This document shows positions 1 through 13,600 of a stretch of DNA of 64,000 nt, in pieces (positions within the stretch are counted from its first letter, which is position 1; every line of letters starts with the position of its first letter). The stretch comes from Carnegiea gigantea (Eukaryota > Streptophyta > Magnoliopsida > Caryophyllales > Cactaceae). Both the position numbers and the translations under genes were made by a program. The DNA lies in NCBI GenBank assembly GCA_029747015.1, contig JAKOGI010000124.1:310001-374000 (forward strand). Reading direction: 5' to 3'. Below the pieces are notes generated by a model. That model saw nothing but the letters and a program-made list of their open reading frames with translations, ran no database searches and was not told the DNA's origin.

Positions 1-1165
1 AGTTTGAACAACCCTGTAAACAGGGTACCTAGGGTGTTTCTGAACTGCAACGGCCAAACCCGGTTACTTTGGAAAACTTATTTTGGTTGGCCAAAAGCTC
101 TAATATATTTTGATAAAATTCCAAGACAGCAATTTAAGCTGTAGAAAATCTTTTTGATATGAAAATCCCTTGGGAGATTTGCAAAACTGATTTTGGAAAA
201 TATTTACCAAAACCGAAAATATTTCTTTCTTATCCTTTGGGAAGTGATTAATTCAAAATTCAAAGCTGAGATTCTTTCCCATGTATCTCACGGCTATTTT
301 TTAAGGGAAAAAGATAGTCTTTTATCTTCCAAAAATCAAATCCCTACAATATTGGAAAAACTCTATCCTCATTGATCTTTTAGCCGTTGGAATTCTTTGT
401 GCTAAGCAAAAATCTTTCTTTGCTAAACATAGCTGATTTTATCACTTCTCCTTGTTTTTGACCGTTGGATTTTTTGTTTAAAATCTCAACATTTCACTCC
501 CATTCAAAAAAAAAAAGAAAAAAACGAGAAACATACACAACATACGCAAAAAGGGGAAAATTACAAAAGTGGTTTTTCTAGTGAGAAGAATTTTTCGAGC
601 TACTCTTGAGAAAAGAAAAACGGAGACAAGTTGTGTTTAAGCTGAACTTTCAAGATATTGGCATACTAGGACCTCATTGTACCTTACATCTGCTTAAATC
701 AGAAGCACCCCCGTAAGGTGTTTTGTAACCCTGATCTTGGATCAGAAAAGTGAGTGAGTGGTTCTCAGTCGTGTGGACTTTGGACGTGTCCAATCTGGTG
801 AGATTTGGATGTGGTGTAACTTTTCTTAGAAAAGAAGGTTACGTGGTTGCAAGTTGTAACAAGGTGTGTTACATTTGTAACGTGTGAAGCCCGTTAGTGA
901 AAGTGGTTAAATCCTACACGAGGTAGGTCGTGGTTTTTCACACCTCAGTTGGGCTAGAGGTGTTTTCCACGGAAAAATTGTGTGTGCTTTATTTCCGCAT
1001 TTATCTTGTTGATTTTCGCCTTTGAGCAAATTGAAAACATCTGGTGCAAACAAGTCAGAAGGTTGTTTGTAATTCGAGAACAACCTCTGCAATCAAGAGG
1101 GTGTTTGCCAGTAAGTACGCGAAAATCGAACACCACAATTCACCCCCCTCTTGTGGGTAAGTACT
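1..1165 (+). mobile_element. Probable Ty1/copia LTR remnant
   Basis: No gene is visible. The stretch ends with a run like that at the end of SIRE-type copia LTRs: a segment of the 'tttccgcatttatcttgttg' kind near 989-1010, then 'caattcacccccctcttgtg' at about 1137-1156. The left end lies outside the window and no partner LTR or target duplication is visible, so this rests on similarity to remembered LTR ends. Confidence 0.4.
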
Positions 1166-1610
1166 CCTAAATACAACAGGTCTGAATTGAGAAACCTGCT
1201 GTGGACCATCCACTTTTGGAATGAGAGCCAAATAAGTTATCACTTAAGCACTCAGGGAGCTGAGCTCCTGTGAGAACATCCAACACTAAATCACATACCT
1301 TATCACCCACTAAAGACGGATATTTTTGAAAAAATAATGCTTGGAAACCGTTTGGAAAAATGCATATGGGTACGGGTACAGATACATGTATAGGTCTCGC
1401 TCGCCCTATAGCTGCACCTTACCCGTGCCCGTTTTTACAATAAGATTAAAAAATTACTTTGGTCTAATATTTTCTTGGTTAAAGTTCAATCCAAACCTTC
1501 CCAGCAAAAAGTTAGTTGATAATATGCTTTATTTCACATTTCTGAATAAAATACCACAACTTTGCAATCTTATAATGATTTGAATGTATATCATACTTAG
1601 ATATGGGTTG
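1166..1610. other. Unassigned spacer
   Basis: No coding sequence is recognisable. Around 1366-1440 the text is rich in GGGTACGGGTAC-like words that recur near 2236-2300, on the far side of the hAT-like insertion. An older element may have been split by that insertion, but I could not define its ends. Confidence 0.3.
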
Positions 1611-2163
1611 TAGGGGTGAGAATTTCACCCGCACCCTATGGATATCCTTTCACCCGATCCAAAAAGTAGATGAAAACCTGAAATTTACGGATGATGGATG
1701 ATGGTTTGACGAATTGGATTGGATCCGGGTGATGCTTCGTCCGAACCGCCACTCAATCCATCACCCACTTAGTCATCCACTTGTTTATCTCCTATTTGTA
1801 ATTAGTCTACTTTTTATTTTTATTTCTTAAATTTATTCATCTTGTGGACAATTATATTGTTAATTCTATTATTTTCGTCAAAATTAATATGATGAATATG
1901 ATTCGTTCTTTATATTTAAAATATCTTTTTTAAACTTTTCAAAAGACAAAGCTTTTTTTTAATATATAAGTTTGCTAACATATTATATATAAACTTTCAC
2001 CATCCGTTTACAACTTAATCTACCCGTTTTCACCCGCGGATGGTGGATGGATGATTGGATAGAAGTTTGCGGATAATGGATGGATTGGATGAAGCGAATT
2101 AAAGCAGGTGATGAATGCGGATTATTATTTACCCGACCTGAATCCGATCCATTGCCACTCATA
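1611..2163. mobile_element. hAT-like MITE with 8-bp target duplication
   Basis: The ends are imperfect inverted repeats: TAGGGGTGAGAA on the left, and TATGAGTGGCAA as the reverse complement of the right end. The element is flanked by a perfect 8-bp direct repeat, ATGGGTTG, at 1603-1610 and 2164-2171. It is 553 bp long, AT-rich inside, and codes for nothing I recognise. An 8-bp duplication with short inverted ends is typical of the hAT superfamily. Confidence 0.7.
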
Positions 2164-2171
2164 ATGGGTTG

Positions 2172-3016
2172 CATATGGGTATTAATTTTCATTTTCTATG
2201 GGAATCTCAATAAAATATATAGACCGCCAAACCCAATGGGTACGGATATGAGATTTTTTTTTTAAATATCCGACGGATATGGGTATGGGTTTGAGTACGA
2301 TTTTCGAAAATGGGTATAGGTGCTGCTACTGCTCAACCCGCCTTATTGCCATCCCAAATTCCAGTGTACTTTGTCCTTACTTACACGCTTTCTGGGAAAA
2401 CCTCCCCACCCATCTCAAGAATGATCCACAATCGGAATACTTAGCACCGTCTACAATTCCCTGGCCCTTTCCTGAATAGTGGAGAGTTAATAAGAACGGC
2501 TTCAATAATCAACTATTAGCCCCATAAATTATCATAAGCCTTTCATCATGTGTGTTTTCCTCATTCATACATTATTTAGGAAACTTTCTATGAGATCACT
2601 TACCCCACAAGTGACCTACAACTAGCATGTTTAACTATAGAGTTTTTAGGAGTGGTCTCCATGAAAAAAAAGTAAACATTTGGAAATGTAAGTAGTAATT
2701 TCAATTCCTTTAAACATTTCCTTTAACCTCACCTTTTGGGGATATTACATTAACAATAATCGCAACATCGTTAATTCCTCTTCATTACATTCGAAACATT
2801 GTGGGTTGCCTACATCTCAAACATTGGCTATGGTCACTCTTATCCTTCCAAGATAACAACGTATCTGCCTCCTTTTTGATGAATTAACTTTTAATGGCTA
2901 CTTTATTCAAACTAGTTTCTGAGCACCTAATTATAACGAGATTGATTATCCTTTACACTTTTTATTTCCCTTACTATTTTGTATAAGCCAATTAGTGTAA
3001 ATTGATCTTTCTACTC
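2172..3016. other. Unassigned spacer
   Basis: AT-rich DNA with only short chance reading frames. I see no conserved protein, RNA gene or clear repeat here. Confidence 0.4.
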
Positions 3017-3020
3017 TTAA

Positions 3021-3341
3021 GGTCTGTTTGAATTGAAGGCATAAGAGGAAAGAGCGAGGAGGGGAACAGACGGAATGTGATTTACAATCACTTTGTTTGA
3101 ATACATAGATATGATGAATGGAGGGGAAAGGGGAGAATTATTATAAATCTTCTCTTCCCACTTATTCCACCTCATTTTTGGGGGGGAGGGGAAGGGTAAA
3201 TAAATAAAAATGGAATAATAGGGGCAAACATGGGTGAAATATACTCCTCTGCCCCTATTCATTTTTTGCAAATAAGGGAAATTATAGTCAGTTAACATTC
3301 TTTCCCCTCACCTCCCATCTCCTCTCAATCCAAATAGAGGG
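3021..3341. mobile_element. Tourist-like MITE (321 bp)
   Basis: The left end GGTCTGTTTGAATTGAAGG pairs imperfectly with the reverse complement of the right end, CCCTCTATTTGGATTGAGAG. The unit sits between TTAA words at 3017-3020 and 3342-3345, fitting a PIF/Harbinger-type TAA or TTA target. The purine-rich left arm (about 3045-3070) mirrors the pyrimidine-rich right arm, so the whole unit can fold into a hairpin. Confidence 0.6.
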
Positions 3342-3345
3342 TTAA

Positions 3346-5218
3346 TTTAATGTACTTTGGAGATTCTTTGTATGATAAGATAGAGTCTCTACTTTATATT
3401 TCTAGACAGCCCAAAACATAGTCATACCTCGAGGGGAATTTGAAAAGCATCTAACTGTGAAAGAGGAAATGATGACATAGTGGATGATAAATCTTCTAGG
3501 TAGAGTCAACATGGTTGAAGCAACGACACTTACTAGCATTCTTCAATAAGTTAGCATAGTGGGCATGGTAGTCACTTTAGAAATGGAAGGTATGGGACAA
3601 AGATGACAAAGGAATACAAAACCATCTTTCAGGTCTGATCAAGAGCCAAGAGGTAGTGGTCATTCTTCTTATAAAAATCAAGAAAGTGACCATAGCAGAT
3701 CAAGAAACTACCATATATATATATATATATAAATAGGTATTCAAGAGATACATATGATGTTATGAATATGAATTCTTATATATGATAAGAAGCATGTGAA
3801 CATGTATGATATCTAACCGTGATATGCATGCTAGGGATATGGAAAACCGATGCGAAATAAGGGGATAATTTGAGTTCTAAGGACAAGAGAGATGGTACAA
3901 GCTATAATGAAGATCTAAAAGAGACCAAACTTACACGTTTGTAAAAAGGGAAGTTAGGTATGGTTCAAAATACAACTAGGAGGAGAAGAAAATAATGATG
4001 GGTTGGACATACATGAAGGTAGGTTTGGAGGTTATAGGAAAAGTCTAAAGATATGTCCGCTTTCGTTTGTGAAGACTTTGTGTGGCTTGGCCTAGGAGAG
4101 GCTGATGCTAAGGACCTCAATAATAGATTCGTTACATCATAGAAATGCATCACAAATGAGGGAAAACTTTATTTTATTTCTTTATTTTTAAGCTTTGTGA
4201 AAGTTTTAGTTTTTTACATACAAAACGTCAAGGTAATCCCTCTAAATCAACTGTGATGGATTCAATACCACTAACACGACGATGCGAGGCTACATTATTA
4301 GGAGGTAGGATGGGTTTCTCAAAGCGGAAGTGTTCAACTCCGATGCTTTAGTTTTTTCCTAATAGTAGAGGAAAATGTTCAAATTAAATTAATTAAGGTG
4401 ACAATAATTGAAGCATGGCACAAGTTTATTCATATTAAAAGAGTTAGGTTCTTATTCAATATTCTATTATATTCAATGCATCATCCAATTACACCGGTAG
4501 ACTCATATCTTAGTTGAAGATGTTCAATACTATATGCATCAATGTCATCAAGCTTATTGGGCTGCAAAAGTTCAATCTTCATCTTTGTTCACTAGTATCA
4601 TTGGTTGATAATTCAATCTCATGACTTTTGTCTTATCCTTATTAAAGATAATTTAAATAGATTTATTGAGGGAATGATTGCTTAATGTTTGTACTCACAA
4701 CCTTTTTAAATATACAACCTAAACAGAAATCAAATCCATACAAATACAATGTGGTGTAATGAAATGGAAATCATTACCATAAAATAGTGTACCAACAAAA
4801 TATGAAGATTTTAACAATGAAAATAAAAATGAACTAGTTTTAATGAATTAGTGTGCTTTTTATGGATGTAAATATAATTTGTCTTATACTTACCAGAAAA
4901 ATCCTTCCAATTTTGAAAACACCCCGCAATTAAAAAGAATAAAAGAAAAGAAAAAGGGAAAAAATAGCAGATTCACCCCTGGAGAGTTTGTAACTGCACG
5001 TAGACACTGTAGCCTAGGATCGCTGACCGGAACAGACCTACTGATTCATCCCTGATTTCTAAGTTCCACCAAACCAAACCATTGAACTGAAGCAAAGGAA
5101 AGAGTTATTGAGGAGAAGGTTGAGAAAAAGAAAAAAGAAAAAAGAAAGACAAACAGGATTCCAGAACACAGCACAGGCAGGAAGAGAGGGGAAGTAGTCA
5201 TCGCCCTTGAACTCGAAG
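3346..5218. other. Spacer upstream of gene 1
   Basis: No complete gene. A (TA)n run lies at about 3715-3731. The text near 3630-3700 translates to a polar Ser/Arg/Gln-rich stretch that could be a worn retrotransposon gag linker, but stops interrupt it. The last 200 bases (about 5020-5218) are the likely promoter and 5' UTR of the RBL18-like gene; no convincing TATA box stands out. Confidence 0.35.
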
Positions 5219-7565
5219 ATGAACGGGGGCCCATCTGGATTCAGTGAGCATTCTTGTTTTTCTTTCTCCCTCGTGAAATTATCGCTTCTTTTAAGGCATC
5301 CCATGCCATAAATTGAACAAATTTTAGATACCCATTTCGAATATATGCGAGATCAGATTGCCCAGCGTGAATGAATGATGGAAAATTCTATGATCGTCTT
5401 GTGACAGACAATGCTCCTGTCACTGGAGCTATAATAATTGCCTGTGCCCTCTTCACCGTTTTCTTTGGAATTCAAGGGCGGTCTGACAAGCTTGGGCTTT
5501 CATTTCAGGTAAATCAATGCTTGCCCATTTGTGATTGTTGCCTATTTTGTTAGTTTGATGATCTTCCAGGTTGTAATTTGATCAGGAATCTTGTTATTGT
5601 AAATCCTTATCTGCCACTTAGTGTTGCTTTCACCCTCTTGATGGAGCCCTTCTCAGGTTTTAGAGTTGCTGCTTATTGCAAGTAATACTTACTGTATATC
5701 CAATTCTGCCCATGTGTTGAATTCTGCTTGTTCTGTTCTCTGGGAGCTTTGTTTTTCGTGTTTCTATCTGTGACTGACATTCTCCTTTGTTTGATCAATT
5801 CCTGCTCTTGTTACCTCCATGTACTGGTTTCGTGTGTCAACTTTGATGGGCATTCCTTTAGTTAGGTGTTTCAGTATCATACTTCAAAAATGTGCACATA
5901 TTGCCATTTGGGATGTATCAGAATCATACTTCAAAATGGAGGATATGGAGCTCAGGTGTCATTATGTATATTGACATTGTTTAGGGCAGTATTTAGACTG
6001 TGCTACAAGGTTTTTGAGTTAGAATGGGAAAAGCCTCTTGGCTTCTAAGATGAAGGCCATTATACATGATCGTTGTGTGTTATTATGTTATTTTTCAAAC
6101 AACATCCAAATAAATTTCAGTTGTGTGACTATGTGCTCCGACTACATCTCAAGATGGTTCTTGTGTATTTTAGTATCATTCTAGAAAGCTTAGAGTGCAA
6201 TGTATACCACCATATTGCCCGCTTTTGGGACATTTTATAATCACAATTCAGAATTTGCAAGATAGTGATAATGAAGCCATTACGCTCATTATATTATTCA
6301 AAGGGGTGTACTTTCAACATCCTAAGAGGTACGAAAGGCGGAGTGGTAGAGGCTTAGAGCTTCTGGCTTGGACCCCACAAAGTAAAGGCTATTATAACAA
6401 TGTTCGGCATTCTTAGAAAAATGTCCAAGAAGTTAAATGGTGATCGTCTAGCCCTTTCCAACCCATCAAACGCTTTAGGTATTTAAGTCCATTCTAGATA
6501 GTCATAATTTGTGTGTTGCACATGACCACAATGCCCACTATGGGTGTTCCAGATCCACGATTCAAAAATGTAAGATGGTGTCAATGAAGCAATCATACTT
6601 GTCAAATTTGTTTAGTGGAAAATTTAGAATGTCTGACTGGTTGAAGTTTAACGCCAACAGTCTCTTGGCACACCCAAAAAGAAGGCTATTAATCTGTTCC
6701 ATCTGAACCCTGAACATATTCGAAGCTATTTTATGTTTATTTTTCTCAAAAGTTTGGAGGGTATTGTAAGCCATTATTCTACCCTTTTTTCGCAGACTCT
6801 AGAATCTTGCTTAATGTCTAGATGATAGTGCCAAAGAAGTGATTGTGCTGTGTCATTGCCTAGAGGGGTATTTAGACTATGTGAAGACTTTTGGGGAAGA
6901 ATGGATATATAGAGCCTTCCAAGACCTCAAATATGAGGGTTATTCTTCGCAATTCTTTAAAATTCTTTTTCTTCGAAAAATGCCCGATAAGAAATCAGAT
7001 TGTTATTATGTGCATCTTTTGACCCCCTCCCTCTGATGCTCTTTTGTCTTTTGGGTTTATTTTGGATGCGTTGGTAGTTATTGCATCAGACCATTTTTGC
7101 TATGTTAAAAATCAATAAGGCAGTGCCAATGAGACCATTAGGGTCATCGAAATTCTTTTTTTTTTTTTGGGGGGGGGGGGTTGGAATTTGAAGAGTCCAA
7201 GGACGCCTCCAAGGTGGAGTGATCAGAGGTTCTTAGGACTCCCTATTAAGGCTTATACATGGTTTTTTGGATCTTTGGGAATATCTGAATATGTTGAAGA
7301 CGTTGTTACATGATTATACGCTTATACTTATCATGCAAAATGTTGTACGGTACTTTATGATGATTCTGCACTATCTAGGGCAATGGGCAACTGTTAACTG
7401 CCAGTTTGCAATCACATTTTTAAAATCAAGAAAATCTTGCTGAAGAAGCCACTGCACTCATTGAAATAGGAATATCTAGAGTGTACTCAAACGTTTTGAA
7501 GGAGCAAAGTTTTCAGTATTACTGAAAAGTTGCTCGAGAGGTTGTCAAATTGTTACTTTATGCTC

Positions 7566-7622
<57 letters not shown>

Positions 7623-10600
7623 ATACATATATATATATTTTTTTAATAAGGGCTAGTATATGCTCACATTGACCTGTCAAAATGTTCTCCAATATTATAG
7701 GCCCATTCTAGATAGTTTAAATGGTATTATATGGCACTATAATGAGGTCTAGTTGGGATTCATGCTTCAAAATCGACAAGGTGGCCTCCAATGCAGCCAC
7801 CTTGATGATTAAAGTTTTCTAGGGGGATATTAGAACGTCATTGAAGTTCTTAAATGTAGAGTGCTCAAAGCCTCCCGTTACAGCAAAGTTTATTACCAAC
7901 AGTTTCTGGAACTTTTGGAAATTTATTCGTGATTTCAAATGTTGCCTTTATGTTCCTGTCAAGCCCTCAAGATATTTTAGGTATCTAACACCATGTCATG
8001 TTGCGTACATCTTTCATGCCCTTATGTTCTCTGATATCACACTATATACTCTGTAAGATCTTGCTCATGAAGTTATGAAATTCATTGGAATTGTTTTAGA
8101 GGGATGCGCAGAATGTCCATTAGAGGTTTTGGAGCTTGAGGGGGCATAGCCTCTTGACCTGAAACTATGGAAGCTATTATACATGGTTTTTGGGCTTCTA
8201 GGAAAAATGTATGAGGAATTGTCAAATGCTGAATATCAGCTCTTTGTGACCATCCAAATTTAAGGTATTTTAGGTCGACTGTTTTGAATGCAATATGCAC
8301 TGCTAAGATACTGCCATACTGGTTCTTTGGTGTTTCAGAATCATGCCTTAAATCTACAAGACGGTGGTAATGACAGCGTCATACTCATTGAAATCTGCAA
8401 TTGTATCGGATATTTAAAATATCTTAAGATATTTGGGGTAGAGTGGCTAGAGCATCTTAAAACCACCAAAATAAGGGTTGTTATACATGATTTAGGGTAA
8501 AGTGGCTAGTTTTCTAAGTTCTTCCACCGTGGGAAATTAAAGGTGAGTCTCCTTTTGGCTGTATATAGTCTTTTGTAGGATGCTACCTACGTATCGACCC
8601 CTTTTATTATCCGTCAATTAATATATTACCTTTTTCTTATTAAAAAAAAAGACGGAAAATATTAGGCACTACTAACTGATTCGTTTACTTTTCATGTGGG
8701 TCTATTGGAAACGGTCTCTATAAGAGTAATCATATGTGTAGGGGTAAGGCTGTATACATCTAGATCTTCCCAGACCTCGCAAAAGCGGTACACACGCTAG
8801 GAGTTCTTGTTGCACTGACTGATTAGCTTGATTAGGTCTTATCTCAGAGAATTAAGATGCCTTTTTTGTGGGCGTCAAATTCTTGTGCTGTGCTTATTGC
8901 TAATGAGCTTGTTGATTTTAAGATTACATCAGGAATTCCGGGTTGTCCGAGGTTTTTTATAATCCAGACATTAAGAAAGCTTGTGACTATGTTAATTGGG
9001 AGTTTCTTATTTACAGTATGAGGAGAATGGGTTCTAGGGAGAGGTGGATTTCATGGATTCATTCATGCATCTCCTTGACCTCCTTTGCAGTACTTGTTAA
9101 CGATTCCCCCATAGAGTTTTTCTCAGCTTTTAGAGGACTTCGGCTGGGAGACCAAATCTCTCCTCTTCTTTTTTGTTGATTGTGGAGCTTTTCGCGAGGA
9201 TCTTTGCTTGGCTACTACAACATATCTCCTTTTCGGGTTTTCAATCGGTCGAATGAATTCGAGTACTGTTAATGTTTCACATCTTCTCTTTGCTGATGAC
9301 GCCATTATCTTTTGTGACGATAATTGTGAGCAGATGGTGAATCTTCAATGTGTCCTTGTATGGTTTGAGGTGTGTCTGGCTTGGGAGTCAACTTGGCGAA
9401 AAAAGCTCTATATTACCAGTTGGTTGATTCAATTACTTGTAGGTGTCTGGGATGCTCGGTTGATTGTTTTCCTACTTCCTTTCTTGGTCTCCCTCTTGGA
9501 GCAAAATTCAAGGAAAAGTCCATTTGGGAAACTGTTGTGGAAAGGTTCAAAAGAAGGCTTTCATGGCAAAGATCAAGATACCTTTCTAAGGGAGGAAGAT
9601 TGACTCTCGTCAGAAGTGTCCTACTAAGAAGCACAGATACCAATACCAGACACGGACACGACACTGATATGTGGACAGATGATTTTTCAAAATAATAGGA
9701 TACGCTATGTATAGTGGACACGTAGTGATCAGAATATATTTATTCTATTACATATGTGTGTATAACCCGTTTTATGATTTAAGCCTTGAAGTGGCCATGG
9801 ATGAGAATAATAACAAATTATTGAAAATGTCTACTTCTAATCTTAAGAATACTAAATTTATTTGCGTGATCTATATGTTCGGCATGCACCTTGAGTGTCC
9901 AAAGAGTATACGAAAGTGTCCATGTCTGGCATGAGTTAGACATGGACACGTGAAGCCACAAAGAGCGTCCGTGCTTCTTAGGTGTTCTATCCAACATTGC
10001 CACTTACTTCCTTTCTCTCTTTGCAATACCTTAATTAGTGGCTCCTACGTTACAAGTCTTTTAAAGGGAATTCCTTTAGGGCTCTTTTAGTGGTGATTTC
10101 AAGTATCATTTGGTGAAGATGGAATATTATTAAGCTTCTCATGCTCGATTAAGCGCTAGGTGGTAGAGCTTGTAGATTTTTAATCAGGCTTTGCTTTGGA
10201 AGTTGTATGGAGGTTCATGAATGAGAAAGCCAACCTTTGAGGAAGAGTGATTTGTATTAAATATGGTGAGGAGGGGTGTGGATGTTCTCCTTCTAATTCA
10301 AATGGTCCTTATTGGCTAACACGTTGGAGGTACTTATGTAATGGATGGGGAAGTTTTTATCCCCATTTCTCTTTTGTAGTTCGTGATGGTCTACCATCGT
10401 TTTTGGCATGACCATTGACGGGGTCCCTTGAAAGACCTTTCCCCCTCTCTTTATGCTCTTTCAACAAATAAAGATGCATGATACATATGTTGCTGCTTAT
10501 TGTGCGCATGTGTCTGGATCTTGTGTTTGATTTCTTGTTTTTGTTCGGGATGCCTTTATAGTTGATGTCACTCTTATTAGATTTCTATCTAAGCCCAATG

Positions 10601-13600
10601 GAATCACTGTCAATGATTCTTCTTCTCGTGATTGAGTTAGATGGGATCTTAGCTCTAGAGGGTTTTTCGCTGTCAAGCCTTACTATATGAAGCTTATCTC
10701 AGTGGCTTCTTCTTCACCTGTTCAATCACTTTTAAGGGACCATTCCCATGGAAGCTTACTTGGAAACCTTAAAGTTTCTTGTTTTGTTTGGGAAGCATTC
10801 CACTGTATTTGACTTGTGATAATTTGCAAAAGAAGGGTAAGATCGTGGTGAATAGGTGCTTTATGTGTAAAGCGGAATTGGAATCAATGGATCATTTGCT
10901 GGTACGTTGTCCTTTTGCTAGAGCTCTATGGAATCTAGACTTTCGTTTATTGCGAGTTTCTTGGGTCGTGTCTGACTTTGTTACGATTCCTTTCCTTGCT
11001 TCGGAGGGTTTCTTTGGAAGGAAGGCTAAGAAGAAATGATGTTTTATTGCTAGATGTGATTTTTTGGAGCATTTGGAGCATTAAGTGCTCTCTATTTTTG
11101 GGGAAATTTTGTTATTCTTTTGCAGGTCTTGTAGATTTTGTGGATAGTTTCCATCTTAGTTTAAAAAAGTCTGCCTGAGGCACTCCTGTGAGCGCCTCGG
11201 CATGAAGCTACCAGGTCAGCGCCTTGGAGGGAATGAGGTGTGCCTCAAGGATGCAAGGCTATATCTTCTTCCCTTTTCTTCTTTTTCTTAGCCTTACCTT
11301 TACCTATTTTTCTTCTTTTCCTTCCTTGGGAGCTAAAAGGTGAGCTAAACTTGTACCGTAAGTACGTGCATTGGGGAACTACGATGATAAGATAACATAT
11401 CTTAAGGTTATTTGTAGTGTTAGTAGTCATATTGATGTATAGTCACATTTTTAATGCATTTATCTAACTTGTTTCCGCAAAATATGCTTTGTGAAATATG
11501 AAATACTTTAAAAAATTTTGCATAGAAGTGCTCCTCGCATCCATGATGCTTGCACCTTCGCCTTGCGCCTCAGTGTGCCTTGCGCTTTTTAAAACGAAGG
11601 TTTCCATATTGGATGTCCATAGCTTTTGTAGGATCCTAACTTTGCATCCAACCTTTTGATCCTGATATGCATATATCTAATCTTCTTTTTCTTTTCCCAA
11701 AAAAAAGAAAAAGAAAAAAAAGAGTGGCTAGAACCATATATTTTTTTTCCTATAGTGCTTAACAATTGATATTTTGTACTTTTTAACATTCTAGTTTAGC
11801 TTGCAAATAATTGGAAGCCTATCTAGTAGAAGTATCTAAGTTAAAAAGAAAACTTCACTTAAATAAGTAAAAATCATATGAAATCACCTTCTTGGGTTGG
11901 TTCCAGAGCTCATATGCTAGCTGCCTGACATGTGATTCAGGAATTAGGGTATCAAATACTTGGAATATTTCCATTTGGGTTTGTCTTCAAGTGTCGTGTC
12001 ACTGCTGCTCTATCAGGGCCTGGAATAAAAATTCACAAATGGTACTAGTTTGTGTTACCTGACAGTTTACTCCGTATTCAGGATGTTTTCCAGAAGCCTC
12101 GGCTTTGGAAGATCATTGTCTCAATGTTTGCTTTTACATCGACACCGGAGCTGTTGTTTGGACTGTACCTGCTTTACTATTTCCATGTATTTGAGAGACA
12201 GATTGGATCAAATAAGTACTCGGTGGGTTCTACAACCGTACATTACCATAAGTTATTCTGCTATTCAATTTTCTATCATCTGGTATCGCACTTAGTTACT
12301 TGCATGGTAGAGAAATGAATAACTGTGAAAGATTAATATTATCTTGTGAAACATGACAATTAGTACTGATATTTGCATGTTCTTGATCTTAAACTGTTAT
12401 ATCATGACCCCTCCTTTTCTTGAGGGCCAAAATAATGAAGTTATATAAGGGAGATAGGGAGCATTAATTTGCCTTTTCATTTTGGGCTGTTCCACTATTT
12501 TATTAGTCGACTCTTTTGCAGGTGTTTATTTTGTTTTCTGTCACCATGTCATTTTTGCTCGAGATTCTTACCTTAGCTTTTCTTAAAGGTATGCAATGTT
12601 GCTGAAGGTATCTTTTGAGTTGGATGGTTGTCCTGTATAGCTTGTGTGCCAATAGTTGATGGGTCATGGTATTAGTAGCTGGAAAAACCTATGCAAAATA
12701 TCTTATGTGTTCATTAATGGATGGCTCATGGTAGCCAAAAGCTATGCAATCAACAGGGATTCTCTTCCACTGATCTGCCTTCACCAATGAGGCACATTGA
12801 ATCTTGAAATACCATCGAACTCCACAATCAAAGGAAATTATGAAAAAAGATGTCTAGATATAAGGGAAATGTTTGGGTGGGTCTTGAAGGTTTAATATAG
12901 CATATAGCCATATATTTATATTTATGTGATGAGTGATTCTAATCAAAAAATCTGTTGCTACAAGCACAAAATTTGCTGTTACATTGATAAATGATATAAA
13001 TGGTTACATATGAACATGGCCCAACTTTTCCCTCACTCAATCTCGGAGTAGGTCTTGGACTTCTAATGTAACAAAAATCCTATTGCAGAGTTAAGGGGTA
13101 GGGCAATCAACAGAAACTGGCATTTGATGTTTGTCTCCTTTGACATATTGTGTTTTTTTGCTTGCTTGTTCTGTATTCCATTCTCCCCTTCCTGTCTTTT
13201 CTTATGTTGGAGAGTTTAAGGACTTGACTTGAACGGATCGAGGTTTTGGACGTCTGAGATGTCAAATCCTGCAGTGCAGGAACTGAGCCAAGATGCATCT
13301 TACATTTTCTACATGATATATGACATATGGCTAAGATGTTGTGCTCATGATGTTAATTATCATTACTGGAGTTCGGTCTCTTGCTTGTATGCTCTGTCCA
13401 TCTCCCACAATACCATGTTCAATTTTGTTCTGCCAGGATGTTAGGATTATGCCTAGCAGCCTCGGGCATTGTTCTCTTGTATAATTCTAAAAGAAAGTAA
13501 CGTAGATATGTGTAAACATAGAATGTCCAGATAACAGAGATAAACTCTTTTGATTGTCTACTTTTATTTTATTATGATTTTTCATCTCTTCAGGAATCTC

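Larger units (their letters stand above)
8820..11720 (+). mobile_element. 5'-truncated L1 LINE in RBL18 intron 2
   Basis: Fragments of one L1-type ORF2 appear in order. The first is the reverse-transcriptase palm ([14 protein letters not shown] near 8965). Next comes [12 protein letters not shown] near 9143, then the FADD catalytic box ([13 protein letters not shown] near 9277). The RT end [10 protein letters not shown] lies near 9480, and a zf-RVT domain ([20 protein letters not shown]) near 10855. The 3' end is near 11700 with A-rich sequence. Frameshifts and stops break the frame, so it is dead. The 5' end, including the endonuclease domain, is missing. Two DNA elements (9624-9981 and 11155-11599) inserted later. 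Confidence 0.85.

Noticed and set aside
5371..5553. ATG-led frame of 60 codons as the first exon of the RBL18-like gene
   Set aside because: Its first 12 codons are intron 1; the family N-terminus comes from 5219-5243 joined to 5408.
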